DNA of 64,000 bases from Metellina segmentata (Eukaryota; Arthropoda; Arachnida; Araneae; Tetragnathidae): assembly GCA_947359465.1 (NCBI GenBank), contig OX375879.1:120420557-120484556 (forward strand), in the 5' to 3' direction. Every line of letters starts with the position of its first letter. Position 1 is the stretch's first letter. Made by a program: the position numbers and the translations under genes. The notes below the pieces were generated by a model that saw only the letters and a list, made by a program, of their open reading frames with translations, did no database searches and was not told the origin of the DNA. Positions 1 to 10,660 of this stretch are shown piece by piece.

Positions 1-420
1 CCGCTAGACAACATGCAGCTTCTTCGATTCTGAATTGCACGCCGTAGCTCCTTTAATGTCTCACAGTGTGCATCGGTGTTTATGAAGGCTCCCCGCGGCA
101 TAGACTCAACAAGAAAAATTCCGTGATGGTCCCGAAAGACCGTAACTATGAGTTTGCGAGTCGTGATTCTTTGTTTAAACTTTTGACAGACATGGCACCA
201 GCTTTGAGTCCGAAGTCACACGCCGATCTTGTTTAATGAATGTGTCGACAGACTTGACAAGCTCATCCGTACTGACACTCGGGCGGCCACATCGCTCCTC
301 ATCATGGACGTTCTCTCTTCCCTCAATTAAAATTTCGGCTACAACGACACACAAAAGACTCATCCATCACATCCCCATACTCCGCTTTGATTTTATGAAA
401 AATTACACTGTCAGGTGCGC
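1..420 (-). pseudogene. Mariner-type transposase remnant, internally deleted
   Basis: Read on the minus strand, 363-175 encodes the N-terminal DNA-binding part of a mariner (SETMAR-like) transposase, with a recognisable stretch EGRENVHDEERCGRPSVS. After a frame change near 180 the reading continues off the window edge into the catalytic part (TTRKLIVTVFRDHHGIFLVE, then an LRRAIQNRR-type stretch). The central part holding the first catalytic Asp region is missing, so the copy is internally deleted as well as frameshifted. In the family this protein is a DDD transposase of about 345 residues that cuts and pastes at TA. The outer boundary near 420 is approximate. This is a dead copy; I am confident of the family, less so of the ends. 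Confidence 0.8.
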
Positions 421-429
421 ATGCTCAAA

Positions 430-2229
430 CGGGTATTACTTTCCGAACGATCCTAGTACTATACATGTAACACACACATAAGACATTTTGCAGGAAGACT
501 AAATAAATGCCAAAAGTACCATGTAAAACATTTTTGAATATATACGAGCTCAAATCCTAAGACTAAATTATATATAAAGCTATTCGAACACAGTCGACAT
601 ACATGTAAAGAAACTACATAATTAAAATATGGGATTTTTTATTAAAGTCGCACAAAGGAGGCAACGTCACAACGCGATATTAGCAGCGATCCAGAATTAA
701 ACCCGAATAAAAAAATTCGAGGACTACACCAAGTCATTTTGAGCCACGATCAGATGACGAGATCAAAACCTGAGCAGGCATCTAGTATCCGAACCTTTCA
801 GTCGAAAAAATTCGTAAATTCTTGGTTGGCCAACCACCGCTCTTCAGTTGACTTGATCAAGAGTATGCTCTACAAAAAAGAGACAAAGACGGATTTCTCT
901 AGTCCAGTAGTTTGGGAAATATTTCAAAGAAAATGAGAGGTAGGCCTTAAAATTTGTTAAAATAAAACAAAATTACATCTTACTTTTAGTGTTTAAATAT
1001 TTTTCTCTTAACAGTTCCTGCAATTATTTTATATCATAGTTAAATATTAATGTAGTGAGATTTTCAAGTTTGAATATCACTCGATGCTAGTCTGTATATT
1101 TTGTTTGCATAAATACAGTAAACTCCCAATAACTCGAATCTTGTGAACAAGAATTTCTGTATAAGGCGAAGTTTCTTCAAAATTCCACTATTCCTTTCCT
1201 ATAATATAAAATTAATAGGCTTTTTTTTTCTCGATAATTTGAACTTCGATTAATTCAACTGGGCGCCCTGATTGGGTGGGCAAGGGGACAGTCGCCCCTT
1301 CTGGTTTACGGATTTCCTATATATATACTATACATACATGTATGTGCGTTTATGTGTACATGTTTTTTGCCCCCCATGGAAAGTGTAAGTAGTAAGTACA
1401 TGTTTTGCCTCCCCCTGGAAAGAAATCTGCGGGTGCCCATGGTATACCCTCTGTTTTTTTACGACTACAGGCCTGATAGTAAGTAATGTTTATGTGCTAT
1501 AATATATATTGTTAAACATACAATAGTTAAATAAATTAAAAGTGTTAATATGTGTATAAACATGCTTTTATTAAAAAAGTTATTAAGAGTTTGCCAGGAC
1601 CATGAACGTAAAATGATAGAAAAGGTGCTTGAGTTCTATGGCGCATGTGAACTCGTATATGAAAAAAATTAAAGCATGGTATGTAAAAGGTTGGACCCCT
1701 GATCTAAGCTGACGATGGAAACGGATTGAGCATGGCATAACAAAAGCAAAGTGAAATTTCAGCATAATCAGCTATTGAGTATTTGTCACCCAGATACAAA
1801 GAGAAAAATAATTACTAAGCAGAGAAAAATAACTTCTGAAATTTTTAGATTTCAAACGATTTTTCCCGGCTGTCTAGCACTCAGGTTTACGCTTTTGCGA
1901 TCTTTTCCTTCAAGGTTTTTTCAATCGATCGGGGTTTTTTTTCCGGAACTGATAACCGATTGCTTCAACTTTTATAGGCAGAATCATCCTCGAAAATCTT
2001 CAAAATTTTTCTTTATTCAACTTTACAGAGATAGTTTTTACAAACAGTTAGAAGTATAAAAAAGCTTGATTTAAAAAAAAATGCAACATATCGGGTTGCC
2101 AGTCAGGTAGCATTATTAATACAAATAAATTATCATTATATTGTTTTTGAATCACCAACCAACATAAAAATTCCATTCTCAATAAAATTAATAACTTTTT
2201 TGCCACGACTGGGATAAGTTTGGAATGGA
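430..2229. other. Intergenic AT-rich stretch, no gene recognised
   Basis: I see no convincing coding exon here on either strand. Short open frames at 1583-1765 and 1751-2059 have no recognisable motif and AT-biased composition. The stretch 720-775 matches the 3' part of the tRNA-derived SINE found throughout the window, in minus orientation (complement of a segment containing CATCTGACCGTGGTTC). The rest is unassigned. Confidence 0.5.
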
Positions 2230-2470
2230 AAGATTCAAGAACACCACCATGTAATTTTGAACCACGGTCAGATGACGAGGCAACACCTGAGCTGGTAACC
2301 CATTCTCCAAACTTCCACACCACTCCAAAGTGACGACGTTTGAGGCCACGACAGACTTAACGTGCACCAGCCCCCTTTGTACAAGACGGTGTTTGTTGGT
2401 TTCGAACTCGCAAACCTCAGGTTGCTAATCCGAAACTCTGCAAACCGGGCCCGCAAAAGAATGGAATTAC
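2230..2470 (-). repeat. tRNA-derived SINE copy (minus)
   Basis: Its reverse complement carries the SINE body seen in more than a dozen places in this window: an ACCGTC-type start to the body, GGGGGCTGGTGCACGTTAA, a GTGGCCTCA block and CATCTGACCGTGGTTC. The tRNA-like head lies at the right end (near 2400-2470). The open frames that cross this segment are by-products of the SINE and not genes. Confidence 0.75.
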
Positions 2471-2682
2471 CTTTCCGGATTTCCTTCTCTCTTCCACTAT
2501 CTGATGAGTAACTTTTTCGAAAAAATCCATTGGCTCTTGCTCGAAGACAGTGACTCCGAAGAATCTCATCACACTTGGAGCGACAACTGCAAAGAGGAGA
2601 GGAAAGGATCATATTGTGGCCCACCAGATGGCAGTACCCGTCACTGTACGGGATATTTGTTATTGTTTACTGTTGTGGGAGT

Positions 2683-3523
2683 AAAGCTTCGGTTTCCTAA
2701 GAAACGGTAGCCGTGATCTAGCGGCCGTGATGTATCGGTGGGTGACGTCACTAAAACGTTGCTTATACTAACACATGGTGTTGGTTTCCTAGAGAGCGTT
2801 GTTTGTGAGCGTAACAAAAATGATCGGAGCCGCCATTTCCATGACTGTCGTCATAGCGGTCTCAAACAGATGGGGAACGTTTTTTCTCTTGTAGCGGCCA
2901 GATTTCATTTCCTGCTCCAAACGATTCGAACGGAGAGGAGCGAAATAAATAAACATTTTTGACTGCCATTGATCAATTCGGTTTTGTAAAATCGGGATCG
3001 TTAAACACAGAATGAAAATTTCAACGGATTTGAAAGCTGCGGAAAATTTGACACCAAATCGATACCTTAAATGTGATTTTCTTTAAATAAATAAATAATT
3101 ATTTAAAAAATAATTAAATAATCAAATGGTAAATAATTGAATAATAAAACTGTTTTTGATATCGATCTGGCGTAGAAATTTACGCTGATTTGAAATCTGT
3201 TGAAATTTTCACTCTACCTTCAACGATCCCGAAGTTAGAATCTTTAAACTAGAGAATAAAAAAACCACTTTGTTTTGTTTCTCGAATAAAACAAACCACG
3301 ACAGCCGTCTGTGTTGCCCATTCTCCAACGTATTCTGTCCGTCTAAGTTGACACGTCGGGATTTTTGTTTAGACGGCCGTCTAGTTATGCCCGCGGAATA
3401 ATGACGTATCACGGCTGTTAGATAACGGCTCCACTTTCTTAGGAAACCAAAGCTTAAGCAACGTTTTAGTGACGTCACCCACCGATACATCACGGCTACC
3501 GTTTCTTAGGAAACCGAAGCTTT
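2683..3523. mobile_element. Foldback/MITE-like element with long inverted arms
   Basis: The arms at about 2683-2765 and 3450-3523 are inverted copies of each other. Both contain AAGCTTCGGTTTCCTAAG, a GATGTATCGGTGGGTGACG block and an ACTAAAACGTTGCTT block. The left arm has an extra 14-bp repeat of GCCGTGAT. The interior, about 680 bp, has no transposase. It holds further imperfect inverted segments (near 3025 and 3190) resembling sequence at 33090-33460. This fits a non-autonomous DNA transposon. No clean target-site duplication was found, so the superfamily is left open. Confidence 0.65.
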
Positions 3524-3529
3524 AGCGGC

Positions 3530-4121
3530 CCTGGAGAGCGTCGGGTGGTTGAGTGTCCCACACGAGCTCTAGAATTTTAAATAGAAATATAGATTAAACT
3601 GGTAATCTATTTGTGAGTTATTGAGTACTTATTCGAAAGGACTGTCAGCACAAAAACCAGACCAACCAGATCAGACATTAAAATCTGTGAAGAAACCAAG
3701 CTCACCACTTGTTCATTAACCCTAACACATTGACCCCTCAGTAGTTTGCAATTGCATTTTGAGATGACACCATTTGAGTTGGCTGCATCCAATTTTCCTA
3801 TCCACCAATGTGAGTTCTCCATTAACCCAGAGGAGAGAAGAAACGGTAGGCACGGGGTTTAACTGAGGAACAAGACCGGCAGAGAAAACTACGACTCGTC
3901 CTGAAGGTGCACGCGGTTTCATATATGCGTAGAGTTGACAGGAGTTAGATATCAGAGTAGAGAACATTTGGTAAAAAATTATTTTTAAACAAAGAGGCCA
4001 CGAAAAGCACGCATTATTAGTGTATAATTGTTAGGCATCTAATAAAATAATAATCTTTAACGAATCTTGGTATATTAACGAGTAACTGAGAGAAAATCTA
4101 CTAACCATAATAATTTTAAAA
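3530..4121. other. Unassigned stretch
   Basis: Two overlapping open frames on the minus strand (3607-3822 and 3722-3967) show no domain, signal or splice context that I recognise. I do not call a gene here. Confidence 0.4.
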
Positions 4122-4650
4122 AGAATTAGTACAACTTGGAACGGCGCTGACTGGGGACGTATAGTTTTTAGTGACGACTCCCGTTTCCAACTGTGTCCTG
4201 ACAACAAACGCCTTACTAAAGCAAGCCACACATGCCTACGACAGGGCGTTAGGGTCTGTGGTGCCATCTTCTTTGATAACGCTTTGGTAGTCATTTCTGG
4301 CACACTTACAGCACAGCGGTACGTAGACGACATTCTACGACCGGTTGTGTTGCTTTTGCGACACCCCTTACTTACTTTTCAACCAGATAATGCCCGGACG
4401 CACACGACACGTGTTGGTATCACGTGTCTTCGAGCTTTCCCAACAGTTCTTCGGCCAGCAACGTCTCCTGATATCTCTCCCATGGAGCACATTTGGGATG
4501 TAATGGGAAGGGCAGCCATCCCGGAATTTTAACCCTATAGCCGGACAGTTGGAGACAATTTGGCAAACAAATTCCACAGGATTCATCCGACAACTATTTT
4601 AATTTTTTGCCACGCCGGGTGACGCATCCAGGCCATTATGTTATTTGAAT
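4122..4650 (+). pseudogene. Tc1-like transposase, catalytic-domain remnant
   Basis: The frame from 4122 encodes the DDE half of a Tc1-like transposase: SDDSRF around the first Asp (4173-4178), SGTLTAQRYVDDILRPVVL, QPDNARTH at the second Asp, and SPMEHIWD holding the Glu. The spacing between the second Asp and Glu is 32 residues, two fewer than the DD34E usual for Tc1, which suggests a small in-frame deletion. A stop follows at 4530-4532 and the C-terminal tail continues in shifted frames (IRQLF, then a PRRVTHPGHY-like stretch). The DNA-binding half and both terminal repeats were not found. This is a truncated, inactive copy. Confidence 0.8.
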
Positions 4651-4829
4651 TATTACATTGATATTATTTGAATATTTACTGAAACAAAATCAAAAGTCTG
4701 TATTTAATTAGAATGTATCAAGTGCTAATGAGCCAAGATTTTGTGGAGTCGAGGTAACCCAGTTCAGGTATTTTAATCAACGTCCCCCTGAGCAACACAG
4801 CGTGCTATTGGTAGCCAAATTGTAACGAA

Positions 4830-4947
4830 TTTGTAACCGAAGGGTTACTATTTCAAAACTCGGTCCAACCAAAGACTATCATGCACACGGAAACAATTGC
4901 CCGTTAAATGTGTCGTGGCCAAAGATGTCCTCTCTCTATCTTGGTGT
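4830..4947 (+). repeat. SINE, left part, interrupted by a gypsy element
   Basis: Contains the SINE body from the head/body junction (CTCGGTCCAACCAAAGACT) to the GTGT just before the LTR. The SINE resumes with GTGTGGAAGTTTG at 9946. The gypsy element therefore inserted inside this SINE and duplicated GTGT (4944-4947 and 9946-9949). Confidence 0.85.
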
Positions 4948-5168
4948 TGTACCGTATCGACGAAAAAGTAAGCCCACTTCCTGGTTAAAATAGTTGTATT
5001 AAGAATAAATATTTACAGAAATTGTACAGCTACAGTTTTATATTTAAAGACGATGTCCATCACCGACAGAATACACCGCAGTCGGACCAGGTGGTAGACT
5101 TCGGGAACGATTCCCGTTGTGAGCTCCCACGATTCTCGATAATGATTCTGTATCTTCAAAACGTTACA
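4948..5168 (-). repeat. 3' LTR of gypsy-1 (98 bp shorter than its partner)
   Basis: Begins TGTACCGTATCG and ends AACGTTACA on the plus strand. It matches 9627-9945 except for about seven substitutions and the absence of a 98-bp block present in the right copy at about 9757-9854. The minus-strand sequence just inside it, GACGGGAGAAG, is a possible polypurine tract. Confidence 0.85.
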
Positions 5169-5471
5169 GACTTCTCCCGTCCAAGAAAACTTTTCTGCAG
5201 ATCTCGATCGAAGAAAAGTCCCGAAAAGAGAATGAAAGGTAATGAGCATAAGTGCTCAGACAAAGGGGCCAGTACCAACTTACCAGACTGAATCAGTGCA
5301 TCACCAAATTCAGGGTACTGACACAATTTTTACATAACAAAATTGAATGTTAGAAATTATACAAATAATACACGAAACAAAAATAAAAGATACCTAAGAC
5401 ATAATTACTTAATTACATTTACTTAAGAGTGTGTGTGCTAGGTGTGTAACCGTAAAGGGAAAGGGCTTCAC

Positions 5472-7562
5472 TCATGACAGCTTCCCTATGGTAAGAATCA
5501 ACGCTTTTAATTCTAAAACACCTGCTACTCCGAGTTTCAGAGTTTTTTTCTTGTGTCTGTGGAAATGCTTTTTGGCAGTCGCCTTGTTTTTCTGATTCGT
5601 TTCATTTTCAAACTGTCCAACGAATTTCTTGTGTCCTGTCGGGACCATGGGCACAAGTTGATCGTAGCTTGCTTCTCTAGTTCTAGGCTTAGGACAAGCG
5701 AAAAGCGGTACACGCATGTGGAGATCAGAAGGTAAATAAGGTATATCTTGAGAGACAATGTGAGGTGCATTTCTGTAAGGACCTACAGTTGTGGGTAGTG
5801 TATCAAGTGTCTGAACTCCATTGGGTGAAGGTGGAGTGGCAGGCAAACACAAGTTAGTTTGTGGTGCAACAAAATGTAAAGCATGACAAGCCACAATTTC
5901 CAAGCCGGTGCTGCCTATTGGAATCGTTGAGGGATCAGTTTCATCTTCATCTTCCATTTCTGAAGAAGCCTCAACGCAGTTTTCGGTCAATTCCATTTCC
6001 CATGACAGTTTCATGCAACCATTTCTCCCAGAACCCTTAAGTATATCCTGTATTTCTTCTATTTCATCATCACTGGCGTCTCTGCAGTCAACGAATTCCA
6101 AATCATAATTGACAATTTCTTCCCTTTCCTCTTCGTCTTCTTTTTTTTCTTCCACTTGTTGAGCCATTTGTCTCTGAGCATGTGGTTGAATGGTGCTCAC
6201 TTGATATGGCACATCATCCACCTTCATCTTTTCTAGAAGTGTAGCAGTTCCATTCCCCAACAAATGTATTTCTTTGTCAGAGGGATTACAGGCAACTACG
6301 ACTTTGGTTACTACATGCCCGAACATTCCTTGTAGCTCCACCTCTGCTAAAGGCAAACAGATTGGAGTGTTGTCAACGGCTTCTCTTTCCTCTTGTTTTT
6401 TTCTTTCTAAACTCTTCTCCTTCTGCACTTCAACGAACGTTTGGGAATCACTTTTCAGAAGTTCAAGTCCTTCACAAGATTCCATCTCATTTGGCGGGAA
6501 AGAAAACAAATCGCCTTCGTCAATATCTATCTCAGCTTCAAACTCTGGAACTGAAATTATTTCTTCCCTTTCTTCTTCCTCTTGTTGAGCCATTCGTCTT
6601 TGAGAACGTGTTTCTATGGCATTCACCTGATATGGCATATCATCCACCTTCATCTTTTCCAGAAGTGTAGCCGTTCCATTCCCCAACAAATATCTTCCTT
6701 TGTCTGAAGGACTACAAACAACTGCGGCTTTTGTTATTACATGCCCGAATTTTCCTTGTAGCTCCACCTCTGCTAAAGGCAAACAGATTGGAGTATTGTC
6801 TACGGCTTGAATAACCCAAATATTCTCGCCTGTCAGCATCTCTGGACGAATGAGGTTCCGGCCAACAAGGTCGATTGTCGAACCTGTGTCTCTTAGAATT
6901 TTCATAGGAACTCCATTTACCCATCCTTCCCAAGTATGTGGTCTCATCAGGTCCTCTTCGGTACTGCTGACAATTCTATTTATTTGCGCTGAAGTTTCGA
7001 ATCTTTTCTTTAATTTAGGGCAGTTCGGTTTAATATGGTCAAAACCATGACATTCATAGCATTGGATTCTTGACCGTCTCTCAAAAGCAGTAGACGAAGG
7101 TGTTACTCTCTGTGAATCCGTGCGTTCTTCTTTAACTTCCTTCGGATTTTCTTGATTTTTATATCTCCAATTTGAATTGTGTCTTGGAGCTTCAAAATTC
7201 CTGGGTTTCCAATTTGGAAACGATTTTTCGTTATGTTTCTGAGTGTTTCCGAAATTTTTCTTCGTAAACCCTTTCACGGTTTCATACTCGTCCATTTTTA
7301 GAGCAAATTCCTTGGCAGACGTCATCTTACTCCATTCATCGATGGAATGCTCTCGGCATTCTGCTGGAACTCTTCTTTTAGCTTGATCAGTAACCATCAG
7401 ATCAATCAATTTGTTAAATGTGGTTATTTCCAACCCAGCTATCCATTCTTCAAAATATTTTTGGAGTTCATCAACAAATTCTTCCCAGGTCTTGTCGTCC
7501 TGTTTTTGACTTTTAACGAACATCTGTCTGAATTTCTCTGGACTCAGTTTATATTTCTTTAA
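5472..7562 (-). CDS. Gag-protease polyprotein fragment of gypsy-1, with a duplicated protease segment
   Basis: The 683-residue open frame at 5472-7523 starts inside gag. The true reading comes from 7524-7562 (KYKLSPEKFRQ) after a frameshift from the upstream segment. Residues 155-168 form a zinc knuckle (CX2CX4HX4C, CYECHGFDHIKPNC) that binds RNA in gypsy nucleocapsids. Residues 212-215 are DTGS, the aspartic protease active site. Residues about 240-314 (VDNTPICLPLAEVELQG through TATLLEKMKVDD) recur at 382-456 without a second DTG, a tandem copy of the protease C-terminal half. The protein then ends in acidic and proline-rich sequence with no RT. The 683-residue part is open, but full gag is broken upstream. 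Confidence 0.85.
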   Translation of the reverse strand, partial: LKKYKLSPEKFRQMFVKSQKQDDKTWEEFVDELQKYFEEWIAGLEITTFNKLIDLMVTDQAKRRVPAECREHSIDEWSKMTSAKEFALKMDEYETVKGFTKKNFGNTQKHNEKSFPNWKPRNFEAPRHNSNWRYKNQENPKEVKEERTDSQRVTPSSTAFERRSRIQCYECHGFDHIKPNCPKLKKRFETSAQINRIVSSTEEDLMRPHTWEGWVNGVPMKILRDTGSTIDLVGRNLIRPEMLTGENIWVIQAVDNTPICLPLAEVELQGKFGHVITKAAVVCSPSDKGRYLLGNGTATLLEKMKVDDMPYQVNAIETRSQRRMAQQEEEEREEIISVPEFEAEIDIDEGDLFSFPPNEMESCEGLELLKSDSQTFVEVQKEKSLERKKQEEREAVDNTPICLPLAEVELQGMFGHVVTKVVVACNPSDKEIHLLGNGTATLLEKMKVDDVPYQVSTIQPHAQRQMAQQVEEKKEDEEEREEIVNYDLEFVDCRDASDDEIEEIQDILKGSGRNGCMKLSWEMELTENCVEASSEMEDEDETDPSTIPIGSTGLEIVACHALHFVAPQTNLCLPATPPSPNGVQTLDTLPTTVGPYRNAPHIVSQDIPYLPSDLHMRVPLFACPKPRTREASYDQLVPMVPTGHKKFVGQFENETNQKNKATAKKHFHRHKKKTLKLGVAGVLELKALILTIGKLS

Positions 7563-8218
7563 AATAATTTTTTTTATGCAAATAATCTTCTGCCTTCTCT
7601 TCTGGTTCCCTTGCTATTATTTTGGATATCTCATTTGGCAAAAGGCCAATCAAATGGGAAACCCATTCGGCTTCGTCGAGTTTAATGCGACGAACCTGCC
7701 TCTCGAACATCACTAAATAAAGTGAAATATCGCCTTCCTTAGTATCAAATTTTTGCATGAGATGATGCAGTTATAGTTTTCTCCTTGGCGGAGGTACTTC
7801 TGTTGAAGTATGAGGAAGGACTCCCCTTTCAATGCGCAGTTTTTCGAGTTCAAACGCATATTCTTCTTTCCGACGTTTTTCATTCTCCTCTTTCTCTTCT
7901 TTCCGACGTTTTTCATTCTCCTCTTTCTCTTCTTTCCGAAGTTTTTCTTTCTCCTCTTTCTCTTCTTTCCGAAGTTTTTCTTTCTCCTCTTTCTCTTCTT
8001 TCCGAAGTTTTTCTTTCTCCTCTTTTTCTTTTTTCTCCTTGTGAAGCCGTTCGGTTTTAATCGCTTCTAGACGTGACTTAACGAATTCTTCTTCGTAATC
8101 TAGATGTGATGATTTCTGTTTTCATCTTTGTAATAGAAGAATTCGACTCCATTTGCAAACCTAACTCCTCGATTAGAACGAGAATGTTCTGTTTTTTTGC
8201 TTGCGCAATATAAGCCAT
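7563..8218 (-). pseudogene. Gag N-terminal region of gypsy-1, frameshifted
   Basis: The gag start is the ATG at 8218-8216 (MAYIAQAKKQNILVL), resembling the N-termini of the other gypsy Gags here. The frame is lost near 8105, resumes as HLDYEEEFVKSRLEAIKTE, and passes through a charged coiled-coil stretch. A stop (near 7768) and another frame change precede the capsid-like stretch YLVMFERQVRRIK...HLIGLLPNEI at 7758-7563. At least three disruptions separate it from the 683-residue frame, so this gag cannot be made as one protein without correction. The order of segments matches the Gag of the two full gypsy elements in the window. Confidence 0.75.
7860..8040 (-). repeat. 33-bp coding tandem repeat in gypsy-1 gag
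   Basis: Five near-identical 33-bp units, each encoding an 11-residue charged block of the type EKEEKEKLRKE, in the predicted coiled coil of Gag. The unit length is a multiple of three, so copy-number change keeps the frame. Confidence 0.85.
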
Positions 8219-8338
8219 GATTTCAATAGCGAAAACAATACTCGATTATAAAATAACCCAGAATCCACACTCTTAAAGCACACAAAATAGAATACACAAA
8301 ACACTGAAAATCAGTTATTAAAATAATACTATTATGTT

Positions 8339-8686
8339 AACAAATACTATCGATTAACTCAGATAAAACAAATCAATTCTACTTTCAAATTGAATCAGAA
8401 TAAGGAACCAAATGTATTTCATTAAATTTTCACAGTAATTTGTTATACATTCTTAACAAATACTATCGATTAACTCAGATAAAACAAATCAATTCTACTT
8501 TCAAATTGAATCAGAATAAGGAACCAAATGTATTTCATTAAATTTTCACAGTAATTTGTTATACATTCTTAACAAATACTATCGATTAACTCAGATAAAA
8601 CAAATCAATTCTACTTTCAAATTGAATCAGAATAAGGAACCAAATGTATTTCATTAAATTTTCACAGTAATTTGTTATACATTCTT
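8339..8686. repeat. 116-bp tandem repeat x 3 in gypsy-1 leader
   Basis: Three almost identical 116-bp units, recognisable by ACAAATACTATCGATTAACT starting near 8340, 8456 and 8572. They lie in the untranslated leader between the 5' LTR and gag. Confidence 0.9.
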
Positions 8687-9127
8687 TTAAAAGGAAGTAA
8701 TTAAATTCTATACTTGCTCAAATAAATTACCAAATGATAATAACTCATTCAAATGATAATTAAACATAAAACTTGATAATATCGTATTTTAAAAGCACTT
8801 TCATATTCACATGTAACGACAACTGTCCAATGCAATACCCCTACACTAAAGCAAAACTAGAATTTTTCCAAAATGATTGACAAAAATTTCACACTAAATA
8901 AATCAAAATTGATTTCACCAATATAACAGTTTAAAAAATGATTCTTGTATTAGAAACATAAACCTTTTAAGTATAATTCACACAACTTGTTATTAAAATA
9001 TCCTTCTAATATGATTATTACACAATGATATATCAATTTTTCTAAAATAACAATATGGTATAAAACAACCACACACAAAAAAAATCAGAACTGATATTAT
9101 ATCTACGTCAGAATGACTTTTATGCTA

Positions 9128-9400
9128 GTCAGGATTGACTTAACACAAACCAAAATTTGAAACAAGATGCTTCAAAACACACTCAAGTCTGGCGACTTCT
9201 ACAATTAAAATGGAAAACGGGACGTTTCCAAACTAAACAAGTCAGGTTGACTTAAAATAACACTTGAAACAGGTTGTTTCAAAACACAAAGTCTGAGGAC
9301 TTCTTAAAGGAAAATGAAAACGGGAAGTTTCCAAACTAAACAAGTCAGGTTGACTTAAACTAAAACATGAAATAGGATGTTTCAAAACACAGAAAACTCT
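9128..9400. repeat. Degenerate ~100-113-bp tandem repeat in gypsy-1 leader
   Basis: About 2.5 units marked by GTCAGGTTGACTTAA-like starts at 9128, 9241 and 9343, with shared GGGA(A/C)GTTTCCAAACTAAAC and TGTTTCAAAACAC blocks. Same leader as the 116-bp array. Confidence 0.75.
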
Positions 9401-9626
9401 GTAACAAATGCGTTTTCGGTGTGCACCGATTCTTACAATTGCAATGAAATTCTGGTAAGTTGGTACTTACCCTTTTAAAACAGCCACACATCAGACGCGC
9501 TGGCGGTCGTCAATATCCAGGTTCCACACGAACATTCCAAAAGACGCTGGCGGTCTTATCACAACTGTAGCTAAAAGATATCACGCAGAATTCGCATACC
9601 ATAAGCTGCCACCACTCAGGCAGGTC

Positions 9627-9945
9627 TGTACCGTATCGACGAAAAAGTAAAACCACTTCCTGGTTAAAATAGTTGTATTAAGAATAAATATTTACAGAAA
9701 TTGTACAGCTACAGTTTTATATTTAAAGACGATGTCCATCACCGACACAATACAGCCTCCGTAAGATAAAAGTTTCTCAAATCGTCTACGACTAGCAACA
9801 GCCTCTCTCCAAAAATTGTCTCTTCCCAGCCCGCCTCCTCCAGTCGTCACTTCCGCAGTCGGACCAGGGGGTAGACTTCAGGAACGATTCCCGTTGTGAG
9901 CTACCACGATTCTCGATAATGATTCTGTATCTTCAAAACGTTACA
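9627..9945 (-). repeat. 5' LTR of gypsy-1
   Basis: 319 bp; it starts TGTACCGTATCG and ends AACGTTACA on the plus strand (TGTAACG...GGTACA on the coding strand). It is the full-length copy of the pair and is followed by the GTGT duplication and the resumed SINE. Confidence 0.88.
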
Positions 9946-10095
9946 GTGTGGAAGTTTGTAGTGTGCGGTGCCAGCTAATCTGGGGCCCATCATCTGACCG
10001 TGGTTCAAAATTACGTGTAGTTGTCCTCGGATCTTTCCGTGGTGTTTGATCCCAGAACGTCGCCAATAAACAGTTTTGTTGCTCCAATAGGATGT
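9946..10095 (+). repeat. SINE, right part, interrupted by gypsy-1
   Basis: Continues the SINE cut at 4947: GTGTGGAAGTTTG, CATCTGACCGTGGTTC, the GTTGTCCTCGGATCTTTCC block and the TTGCTCCAATAGGATGTTAA tail. Confidence 0.85.
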
Positions 10096-10292
10096 TAAAT
10101 AAAATAACTAGAAACAAGGTAGATCCGGAATCAATCCCCTACCTACACGAGATTTTGTTAAAGAAACATTTCACATCAAAAAGATTAAATTTTGTCTTAA
10201 AGATTTCACAACATTTACAGTTTTTACTCGATAGCAATGAACCTCCTCAGTATTTTTTGTTTGGATTGCATGTCTTTATAACATTACTAGCT

Positions 10293-10658
10293 CTAGCTGA
10301 ATAACCCGGCGTTGCTCGGATTTCAAATATGAACGCGACAGCTAAAATATGACCGCGGTATTTCCCTGTGTTAACTCAAACACACAAACCCTTTAGAACG
10401 TGTTTTTTTGTCCATGTCCAATTATTGCAGGAAAAAAAAACTTTAGATTTGAAAATTAGGGCTTCAAGTGGCACTTTAGGACTACCTGTGTGCCAATTTT
10501 CATGGCCACAGATAGGTCTGAAGAAATGAAAGAATTAGCTTGTGTTTTTCTCATGGTTCCAAAAAATAAGTGTACCACAATTTGGTGTGGATTAGTCAGA
10601 TGGTGTAGATTTGTATCAAGAATATACACACACAACTTTAAATATATGCATACATATA
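10293..10658 (-). mobile_element. Helitron-like non-autonomous element (minus)
   Basis: On the minus strand it begins in TA-rich sequence, carries AAATCTACACCATCTGAC, GAAAATTGGCACACAGGTAG and a CAACGCCGGGTTATTCAG terminus ending in CTAG (10296-10293), preceded by a short CCGAGCAACGCCGG-type stem. The same landmarks recur at 48215-49582 and 54686-55920. CTAG plus a nearby hairpin is the usual Helitron 3' end. No coding capacity is seen. The Helitron assignment is inferred. Confidence 0.5.
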
Positions 10659-10660
10659 TA

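Larger units (their letters stand above)
4948..9945 (-). mobile_element. Ty3/gypsy LTR element lacking reverse transcriptase and integrase (gypsy-1)
   Basis: A minus-strand element bounded by TG...CA LTRs (4948-5168 and 9627-9945) and a perfect 4-bp duplication, GTGT. Next to the 5' (right) LTR, the minus strand has TGGTGGCAGC at 9614-9605. This fits a primer site for tRNA-Leu, whose acceptor end I recall as GCTGCCA-CCA. A long leader with tandem repeats (8220-9626) precedes a broken gag. The coding region ends with a gag-protease protein; no RT, RNase H or integrase motif occurs anywhere between the LTRs. The element is non-autonomous by loss or by origin. The LTRs differ by several substitutions plus a 98-bp gap, so it is older than the other gypsy copies here. 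Confidence 0.9.

Noticed and set aside
2048..2624. Overlapping minus-strand open frames of 91 and 118 residues
   Set aside because: They coincide with a SINE copy read through its body and head; no independent coding signal.
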